Assembly (NCBI GenBank): GCA_029204225.1 | Contig: CM055093.1 | Coordinates: 28,183,566-28,247,565 of the forward strand | Length of the DNA stretch: 64,000 nt | Direction: 5' to 3' | Origin: Diphasiastrum complanatum | Taxonomy: Eukaryota > Streptophyta > Lycopodiopsida > Lycopodiales > Lycopodiaceae | Part shown: positions 56,400 through 64,000 of the stretch, piece after piece | How positions within the stretch are numbered: the first letter of the stretch is position 1 | Layout: each line of letters begins with the position of its first letter | Program-made: the position numbers and the translations under genes | Notes under the pieces: generated by a model | Databases searched by the model: none | Told to the model about the DNA's origin: nothing | Seen by the model: the letters and a program-made list of their open reading frames with translations, nothing else

Positions 56400-57060
56400 T
56401 ATGGGCTGAACGTGTTCACCTTTCTTATTACGGCCCTAGTGGGGGATTGTACCATTACGTGGTGCCTTGGACCTAATCTGGATAATAGTCGAGTAGGACC
56501 ATGGGGTCACACCCGCATGCGGTATTAGCATGTGTGTTGCATCCTAGTATGGGATAGGGTGTACATGCATTGTGCTTTTGCATGGGACTGACCTATTATG
56601 GGTTAGGGGCATGGGTTGATCGTATGCTTACATGTGGATTCAGTGAATGGGCAGACGGGGTGGGTTCTACACTCTATATATACCCTCACCCATGTCCATG
56701 GGGATCATGGAGAGTCTGTGGCCGTTATGTTGTCAGATTGGTAAGCACTTCCTATCTTAGTGATTTGCCGAATTCCCAAGTGCTCGGGGGCTAGATCAAA
56801 GGAGATTTAGGATTGGTTGGGTTGGTTTAGTCTACTGCACTTCCCCAATGTGTTCTTGGAGCTCTACCCAGATTGGGAGTCTTGGGAGACGTCTTATTAG
56901 GGTCCGGTAGTTTCGGTAAATCGGTGGTCTTCCAACTAGGTGTTCTACCTTTCCTTTATTTGAGCAATGCTCTACTGTTGCATGCGAGCTCATGCGTTGG
57001 CTTGATATACATTATGTAACAAATGTATGATAAAAACTACTTGTTGATAATGCGCTAACA
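56400..57060 (+). other. GC-richer block with TATA-like box, possible solo LTR
   Basis: Unlike its AT-rich surroundings, this block is relatively G-rich and contains CTCTATATATACCCTC at about 56670..56685, a strong TATA-box match, with a mid-block position like that of plant LTR promoters. No second copy, primer site or TG..CA boundaries could be fixed, so the solo-LTR reading is tentative. Confidence 0.25.
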
Positions 57061-57201
57061 GCACCCGGCGGCCTCATGCAACCCTTTGCATATATGGCTT
57101 GTTTGATAGGTATTATTATGCATAAACAAGCTCGCTGGGACAACGATGAACCTACTGTCACAATATGTGCTTGAGCAGACCTCTTCTCACATAACTATGA
57201 G

Positions 57202-57223
57202 GCCCTTTCAGCGCTGAAAGGGC
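57202..57223. repeat. Perfect 22-bp palindrome
   Basis: GCCCTTTCAGC followed directly by GCTGAAAGGGC, 11-bp arms without spacer. Confidence 0.95.
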
Positions 57224-57989
57224 AGCGATCACTACACTATTGTTTGTTTATTTGGTTGTCTCTTCAATGGTAATGTGGATGTATAACTGGCCGCTTGTAT
57301 GATACTTGATTTTGTATGAATCTGATATCCACCACATGAGCTATGAATTATGTTAAGAGATGATGAGCAAATGCAATATGACGCTTACTTGATAACAGAG
57401 CTTTCTATTGTGACGTTGTCTCCCCAATCCATTATTGGAATTGGATTACGCGCATATACATGTATGCATTCCGAAGAACATCTCTACGAAGTTTATATGT
57501 ATGTTTATTTCAACCCTTTGTTACTGAAAGTAGAGAAAATGTTTCATAAGGGAAATATAGTACGAATAGCAACACTTTTGATGCTATTATTGTTGTGGAA
57601 AAAGTTAGACTCAAAAAACTTCTATTACCAAGTTTCCGAAGGAAGTATCGTTCGTTAACAAGTATCTTCCTCACAAGATTCTCATGCGATGACTATTCAA
57701 GTCAGTATTGTAACACTCTGCTTCGGGTATTGGTTAATGAAGAGGTAATGGTATGTATAAGAGGAAACATTCACATGTATGAAAGGCTATAGGAGAGGAT
57801 GATGGCTTATGCTTATGAATATCGTATTTATGCCTCTTGTATAGTAATGATGACACATATGGAGAATGCAAGCTACTCGTATGATGATTTTGCAGTTTTT
57901 TTTGTATTAAATAAGCTTTATGAACAATAATACAAGTATTAACAACTACGCGCCCTTAAAAGTACATGGATTTGTACAAGGGATCGTCG

Positions 57990-58040
57990 CATTTGTAGGG
58001 ATTGGTATGGCACGGATCTGCTCTAATCCGATTACAAATG
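57990..58040 (+). repeat. Hairpin 1 with conserved loop
   Basis: Arms CATTTGTA (57990..57997) and TACAAATG (58033..58040) pair over 8 bp. After a small internal bulge GGATT (57999..58003) pairs with AATCC (58025..58029). The 21-nt loop starts GGTATGGCACGGATCTGC. Confidence 0.7.
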
Positions 58041-58197
58041 TTGGGATAAAATACTTGTTTAAAAAACGTACTGGTAAAAGATAATAGACAAAGGTTTTTT
58101 TTTTTAAATCTTATGAAATTGAGCGATAACTGGCGTACTCTTGGAAAGCATGGATATGCTCAAGAGTTTCAAAAATGATACTATGTATATTATGGGT

Positions 58198-58235
58198 TCA
58201 GATATTGGTATGGCATGGATTTGCCCCATATCTGA
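58198..58235 (+). repeat. Hairpin 2 with conserved loop
   Basis: TCAGATAT (58198..58205) pairs with ATATCTGA (58228..58235). The loop is TGGTATGGCATGGATTTGCC plus two C. An outer pair AGCATGGA (58147..58154) and TCCATGCT (58243..58250) encloses it. The loop closely matches hairpin 1 while the stems differ. Confidence 0.7.
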
Positions 58236-58899
58236 GTGTCGTTCCATGCTCTCTCTTGTTTGCAAATCGCAACTTATATAATGCAGTTATTTTTCAATAC
58301 GTATGTGTTTATTTTAGGAATTGATACGGTTTACTACAATAAGACTGATCTTGAATGGCAGAATGCCCTAATACGGTGATATTATGGGAAAGCCTATCAC
58401 TAATATGTGTTTCGTAGGGAAGATTGGACTACATTTTATTATCAAATATTTTAAGTTGTTAAGCTGCTAAACTTATTTTGGACATGGATAACAACTGACA
58501 TTCAGCATTGACACTCGTCTTCCTCACTTTGCTAACTTGTGCGGTTTTGTGTGGTGGGATGGTGGCAGGTACCAGCTGGATGTCTTGAAATTTGTTTCGC
58601 TATACGATGCTTTTTTTTCTTTGAAGTACTGTATGCTTTCAGCTATGTTTTACCTTGTTGGGTTATGAATAAAGGTTTTAAAAGGTTTGGTCTTGCTTTG
58701 GCAAGAGGAGCTATGTTTCGTTAATCTCTCTTTGTGCATCCTTGAGGTGTAAATCCGACTATTCTTTGGTCAGGATAGTATGAAACCTTTACCTTACGTA
58801 AATTCATAGGCTAACAAAGGCTTTTTTCATGGTTTAGTCCTCAGGTTGGTTTCAAGATGCTGTTGATCTTGGTTACGGGGAGCCCCTTCCACCCTCTAA
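58236..58899. other. Stretch upstream of the RT-like region, no gene recognised
   Basis: Only short frames, no motif. May be leader of the RT-like element. Confidence 0.3.
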
Positions 58900-61291
58900 T
58901 TGATTCATACAAACTTTGATCTGTTGTATGAAAAAAGTTGTGTTGTTGCAATTATTATTGAAACTGATCGTGCTACCTATAATGTCGCTGGACCAGAAGA
59001 TAAAGTGCTCTGTTTGATTGATCTTTTAGATACCTTACATTGGGTAAAAACCTACATGGAGTATGGTAAAAATCGTATTGATCCTTTGGGTACTGTGGAA
59101 AATTTTGCTGTTGATCTTGCTAGTCTTGTTGATAAATATGAGGAGGAAGAGAGATTTTTAAACCAAAATATAAGAAAAGTCTTTTCATGCCTTGAAAAAG
59201 AAAATGACTCCTTGTTTGCCGAACCAATGCCTACCATTCCTGATACACCCCTCTCTCCCCACCCTCTTGTTTTCTCAGATGAGTTGGACGAAGATAGTGC
59301 TTCGCAACTTGAAATCTTTTCACAAGATATCTGTAACGTTGGAGACCAATCTACCTTTGAGTTCTGCCAAGCCAAAAACCGTCAAATTCCCATGGTCCCT
59401 AGCCGTACTATTGAGTTCAAATATGCACAAACTGTTTTCAAACTTTGGAGCCTACCCTCTGTAAACTTTCTAGCTCCCATGCCCATGGAGCTTTGGATTC
59501 TACTTGCACATATGACTGATAAAGAAGTCGAAACTTGCAAACTTTCCGCTTTAAATAAGAATACTTCACTTGAGACACCTATTGCTTTTGATAATATCAT
59601 TCGCATGCATTTTTTGAACCCTCTCGTTGCCCTTTTGAGCAAACCTAGACTCGAGTTCGTGGACACTTTGATACTGGTTTCAGTAGAATGAATATGCACC
59701 AGGCCAGAATCTGGAATTGGAAGAGACCCTTTTTCAAATGTAGATGTGGTGACAAGTGCAAGAATAACTCTTCCATTGTTTGGTTCGATCACGCTGTATG
59801 GTTCATAATGAACAATCTGAGTAAGTCTTTCCCTTGTGCATCCTTGCAAAATTAGTTGAATGCATTCTTCCTTTGGCTTCATAAGCCTGCCAGAGACGTT
59901 CTCATGTCATACCTCACTTTCCTCTTTATACGCCAACACATGATTGACGCATCTATAGAGTTAGTTACAAACCCCGCTGCCAAACTACTTGCGAACCTTG
60001 GTGATGTAGAAAACATCAGAGAAATTGAACGCCTACTCAAAAGACCAAGTTTCTCTACTCTCCAAGATAAATTATTTCAAAACTGTAATAAAAGGCCCGG
60101 TTCTTCCAACCTAAACAATCCGAGTTTGGTGGTGTCTGGACAGAATATGGAAAAAAGAAAGAGGTTTACAGGTTACAAAGGTAAGGAGGGGCAAGACAGT
60201 GCTGCAAAAGAAGATTTATCGGTTAAAAAACTGAATTTTTACAAGGATTAACTGGCTCGTAGGATGACGAATTTCTGGACAGAAGAACACTTACTAGGAA
60301 TGTGGTTGATCGACTACAACTCAACATGCACAAGGACAAGGCAAAGGTCTTTTTACATTTACGCTATTGCAATAGAATGTTTGAGACAATTAATGTGAGA
60401 CACTTTTACACTCGTATCTTATTACAGATCTTTGGCCTTATACATGAGTCCTTCCATGATATTGTGTTTGCTTGGTCTTACATGCCGAATATCAAAAGTG
60501 AATGGTATTTTCCGTTTGATGTTTTCTGCAATTTTGAAATTGAAAATCTGCCTTCATGTTCTTGTGCTTCTCTGAAATGTTTCAAAAAATTCATTTCGGA
60601 TAAATTTGATTATGTACTTACAACAAACTGCAATATAATTAGAAGTATGTACCTCAACAAATCGTTAGAAAAAGGACTTAATCATATTATGTTGCAACAT
60701 ACATGCATTTACAGTGTGGCTAACAAACTTTGTGATGGTTGGATTAAACTTATAAAGCTTTTACCTGAATATGCAATGATGGATGATGATACAGTTTTGA
60801 ACTTATTAAAAAGAAAAAAATGGATTCAAGGGAATACTGTTAGTTTACAGAAAAAGAGAGATGCCAATAACAAACGACAATGGCTAATCAAGCATTTGTA
60901 CATCAATGGCGTAGACAAAGCGCAACATAATCCGTGTTTTATTTGTAAGAATCTTGTCAAGATACTTGCAATCAAGAGACTTGATAGTCAAGATTTTGAA
61001 CCCTTTCCTGAAAGATCAAATAATTTTGTTCATCACTCTTTAGAACATATAGAGGACACTTTGGGAAATAGAATACTTGAAGATTTCAAATATTCAAAAG
61101 AACTGGGCCTACCTCTTATGCACTTTTAAAGCTCATAAAAACTCTTTCAGATGGATCACAAATGCCTGTGAGTGCTATTTTTCTGGACTCGCTAAATTCC
61201 TGACAGGGGTTCTTGGTATGCTACATCCTTTCATTATGGAAGGTGTAGGCCTTAAGGCGAAAACATACAAGAGCTACCTAAATGGAAATAT
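58900..61291 (+). pseudogene. Decayed RT-like retroelement protein, cut by a copia LTR
   Basis: Coding-like frames follow on the plus strand: 58900..59691 (263 residues, no known motif, starts at TTG), 59856..60251 (131 residues) and 60302..61129 (275 residues). The last continues after a one-base shift near 61125 to 61291. The final 60 residues contain LGLPLMHFKAHKNSFRWITN and CECYFSGLAKFL, with the K-x-H-K-n-x-x-R-x-I-x-x...S/L-x-K-x-L pattern of the finger region of reverse transcriptases, most like Penelope-like elements. A CFIC Cys pair lies about 70 residues earlier. The YxDD half is missing because the copia D LTR begins at 61292. At least three frame breaks. Class assignment is tentative. 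Confidence 0.5.
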
Positions 61292-61985
61292 GTCGCGAAC
61301 GGATTGGTTTCACGAACAGATTTTCTTTTGTTTGGTTTTCTTATGCAGAAGCTTTCAAGATCCTAGGCATGCGACTACAGATCACAAACCATAAATTATT
61401 CTAGCAATCAAAACGACGAAAAACAGGGAGATGGAGAAGAGAGCAGTTCCATTATCAGTTTTTGAGTTTTGAGCGTGATGATCAATGTCTCGCTTGTTGG
61501 CGGCCTGACACTCAGCTCAATTGCTGTGTTCTGCTCGTTGTCAGACTTTCATGCACAACTATTTTTGTTTTTCTATCTTTTTTTATTCTTCTCTTTTTCT
61601 GCTCTATCTTGTGTTGATCCAAAATTGTGTTTATATCTCCACTATGTGGAGTTTACAAGATAGCTAAACAGAGAATTACAAGAGTAGTTAACGCTAATCA
61701 ACTAGTTAGTTATTCTCTGTTATTGCTTAGTGTTTCAGTTGAGCGTGAAATACAAGACACCACGCCCGCTGAGCTGCCAACTGGTAGCACGAAATATTTT
61801 CCTTCAATTTCTTTTCGTTTCGTTTCGTGTCGTGTCTTTTGGTCCTTGAGGTATGTATGACGTTTGCGAATTGTTCGCCCTTTGACCTTCGCCTCATTTT
61901 GTGCTTTAGGGTTTTTGAGGTATGTTCGTCCTTCGACCTTCGTTTCGTTTCATGACAAAGTTGCAAGAGTTCACAATCTCTGATA
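61292..61985 (-). repeat. 3' LTR of copia D
   Basis: Starts TGTCGCGAACGG in plus orientation and ends TCTCTGATA. Comparison with copia C (TCTGACA end) shows the terminal G/C has mutated. 694 bp. Preceded on the minus strand by a purine-rich tract, CAACAGGGAG. Confidence 0.85.
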
Positions 61986-61999
61986 CTCCCTGTTGAACC
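61986..61999 (-). other. Polypurine tract of copia D
   Basis: The minus strand reads GGTTCAACAGGGAG directly before the LTR, the expected position of the plus-strand primer. Confidence 0.65.
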
Positions 62000-62330
62000 T
62001 TGCAACTTTGTATGTTTAATCCAATTGTCTTTCTTTGCTTTGCGAACAGTGGTTTGTCGAGTGGCTTCGTGAGCAAATCTGCAATCATGTCTTCAGACTT
62101 TATGTACTGGACCTTGAGCTCTCCTTTCGAGATCAGATCTCAAATGTGATGGTACTTCAGAGGTATATGTTTTGTCTTTGAATGGAAGACAGGATCCTGG
62201 GACAAGTATATGGCACTTTGAAAATCCATTGTCATCGTGCATGGTTCTCCTTGTGGTATGCCAATTGCCTCCAACATCATCTACAACCAAACTACCTCGT
62301 TTGCCATCTTTGAAGCTGCGACATATTCAG
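62000..62330 (-). pseudogene. copia D RNase H end
   Basis: The minus strand encodes QSAIYLSQDPVFHSKTKHI and then MIADLLTKPLDKPLFAKQR, the conserved C-terminus of copia RNase H. The frame is interrupted between the two parts (62093 region). Confidence 0.85.
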
Positions 62331-62460
62331 CTTCGCATGAGGATTGAGCTACCAAGGTTTTCTTTTTGCATATCCAGCTGATTGATGTTCCGCACGTCCA
62401 TGAACTCTGTAGGTTAATCCCATATTTTGGGTAGACAGATAAAGCCAAATCGAGTCTGGT

Positions 62461-63225
62461 TCAGATTGTAAGGTACGTCAGACTATCGATCAGGTTTTGG
62501 TAGGGTATACCTTCCATCTTTTGTTTTTCTTCCTCTATTTTCGGACAATCTTGCTTCGTCAATTTGGCTCCAACTATCATTGGTGTGGCTTTTTCTTTGC
62601 ATTCCATCATTCGATACTGCTTCAGCACTTTTCTGGCGTATTCTGACTGACTCAAATGCATTTCTCCTTTTATTCGATCTCTTCTGATCACCAGCCCAAG
62701 GCATTTTGTTGCTTCTCCCAGATCTGTGATTTCATAATTTTTAGAAATCTGACTCTTCGTGTCCTTGATTAGCATCAAGGAGTTTCCTATCATAAGAGAA
62801 TCATCCACGAAAATAGTCAGAATCACAAAATCTTTTCCTACTCTCTTTATATAGACATTATAGTCTGGTTGTGTAGGATTGAAGTCTAGAGACTTCAGAA
62901 GACTGTCGAGCTTCTTGTACCAAGCTCGTGATGCCTACTTCAGACCATAAATGCATCTCTGCAACCGACAGACATATTGTCGATTGTCGGGATTTTCAAA
63001 TCCTTCAAGCTGCTTCATGAAGATTTCTTCCTCTAGATCTATGTGGAGAAAAGCTGTCTTTACATCAATCTGGTGAATTTCCAAATTGTGTTGTATAGCG
63101 TATGCAAGGAGCAGTCGAATGCTTGTCATCTTGACCATTGGCGAATACATGTCGAAATAGTCGACTCTGTACCCTTGTGTGTCCGTTTGCGACAAGCCTT
63201 GCTCTGTAGCATCCAACAGTGCCAT
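62461..63225 (-). pseudogene. copia D reverse transcriptase
   Basis: 62935..63225 encodes the RVT_2 middle (KMTSIRLLLAYAIQHNLEIH, QIDVKTAFLHIDLEEEIFM, VCRLQRCIYGLK). 62461..62826 carries the catalytic block LTIFVDDSLMIG and continues with TDLGEATKCLGL and LSQSEYARKVL. The DVKTAFLH and VDD acids are all present. A gap or frame change separates the two frames (62827..62934). Confidence 0.9.
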
Positions 63226-63398
63226 TTAATTTCATATCTCTTTTGTATACCCACTTGCAGTCGACGATCTTTTTAATTTTCTGGCAGTGGCTCTAGCTAG
63301 TGTCCATGCCTCGTTTCACCTCATTGATTCGATCTCCTCTGACATTGTCTGCTTCCAGAATTCTCCCTCTGGACTCTGGACAGCTTCTAGATATGTAG

Positions 63399-63923
63399 TT
63401 AGCTCTTCAGTGAAGCTGCAATACTCGAATTATGTGTCTTCGCTCCACTGAAGATTGTCAGCGTATCGATCTGGAGGTCTTTTTTGTCTTGTTGACCTTC
63501 TGGGTTCGTTTCGTCGTTGTTCGAATGTTTCTGCTTCGTGGGGTTGATCTTTTGCTTCTTGTTGCTCTGGAGTCTTGAGCTCAACATTCTGATTTGACAT
63601 TTGTCCTCGATCTCCCTCTTGAATTGGCAGCAGTGTGAAGATCTAATGGCCTTTTTCATCCTTCAGTCCAGGGAATGTGGACTCATCAAACTTCACATCT
63701 TCACTCGAAACAACTTTTTTCGTGGTGGATTGTAGAGTCTGTACACTTGTGATCCATTCGAGTACCCGACCATGATTGTTTGCTCTAATTTATCATCGAG
63801 CTTGTTTCTTTTTTCTTTTAGAATGTGCTTGCATGCTGCACATCCAAACACACGCACGTAAGACAGATCAGGCTTTCTACCTGTCCACATTTCGTATGGT
63901 GTTTTGTTTTCCAAGACTGTCAT
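63399..63923 (-). pseudogene. copia D integrase C-terminus and linker
   Basis: 63693..63923 encodes NKTPYEMWTGRKPDLSYVRV, VFGCAACKHILKEKRNKLDD and VGYSNGSQVYRLYNP, the block following the copia integrase core. 63399..63659 is the low-complexity linker before RT. The integrase core itself lies further right. Confidence 0.85.
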
Positions 63924-64000
63924 TGTTGATCTGTTCTATAGGTGTACCGCTGCAGCTATTGCCTCAACCCAAAATTGACTTGGCAATCGAGCCTGTGCCA

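Larger units (their letters stand above)
61292..64000 (-). mobile_element. Ty1/copia element, 3' part (copia D), runs out of the window
   Basis: From the right edge on the minus strand: integrase C-terminus, RT, RNase H, purine tract and 3' LTR (61292..61985). The LTR is homologous to that of copia C (37571..38317), so copies C and D are one family in opposite orientation. Several frame breaks occur. The LTR edge interrupts the RT-like frame at 61291. The 5' half is beyond 64000. Confidence 0.9.

Noticed and set aside
57000-58900. Hammerhead ribozyme, as found in Penelope-like elements
   Set aside because: I looked for the CTGATGA...GAAA core on both strands and found none.

Overview
This window is plant nuclear DNA: plant-type subtilase and nucleotide-sugar transporter genes, intron-rich gene structure, and layers of decayed LTR retrotransposons. 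The very high transposon load, long introns and MULE/gypsy/copia mix would suit a large genome such as a gymnosperm or fern. That placement is inference; the sequence alone does not fix the species.

Only two genes look intact. The first is an 11-exon, minus-strand secreted subtilisin-like protease (8685..18289). I rebuilt it exon by exon, and it gives 780 residues with all catalytic residues and every splice phase consistent. The second is an intronless, minus-strand Golgi-type GDP-sugar transporter of the GONST/triose-phosphate-translocator superfamily (51684..52706).

Layout. 1..7780 is a minus-strand nest: a Ty3/gypsy element with a tRNA-Asp-type primer site sits inside the gag of a copia element, which itself sits beside a gypsy integrase remnant. 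7781..18640 is the protease gene and its flanks. 18641..21640 is intergenic, with a (GA)45 microsatellite and a tandem tRNA-like SINE pair. 21640..23520 is a dead MULE transposase. 23636..29371 is a plus-strand gypsy element without gag. 29372..37500 is a minus-strand copia element split by a complete non-autonomous copia-type element (31221..36772, TTGAA target duplication). 37571..39010 is a plus-strand copia LTR plus stump, fused to a truncated plus-strand gypsy body (39030..42290). 42291..45139 is mostly unassigned. 45140..48296 is a tandem duplication carrying the C-terminal domain of a LINE-like element. 48440..51010 holds a copia integrase scrap and a decayed multi-exon gene. 51684..53361 is the transporter with a minisatellite directly upstream. 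53362..58899 is largely unassigned but holds striking hairpins. 58900..61291 is a decayed reverse-transcriptase-like coding region, cut off by the 3' LTR of a minus-strand copia element that runs out of the window (61292..64000).

The most unusual items are: the RT-like pseudogene with upstream structured repeats (two hairpins with nearly identical loops but different, still complementary, stems, plus a 22-bp perfect palindrome); five short hairpin repeats in the leader of the gag-less gypsy element; the non-autonomous element whose pol is replaced by unrelated ORFs; and a gypsy Gag with four consecutive zinc knuckles. No rRNA gene, CRISPR array or convincing functional tRNA gene was seen.
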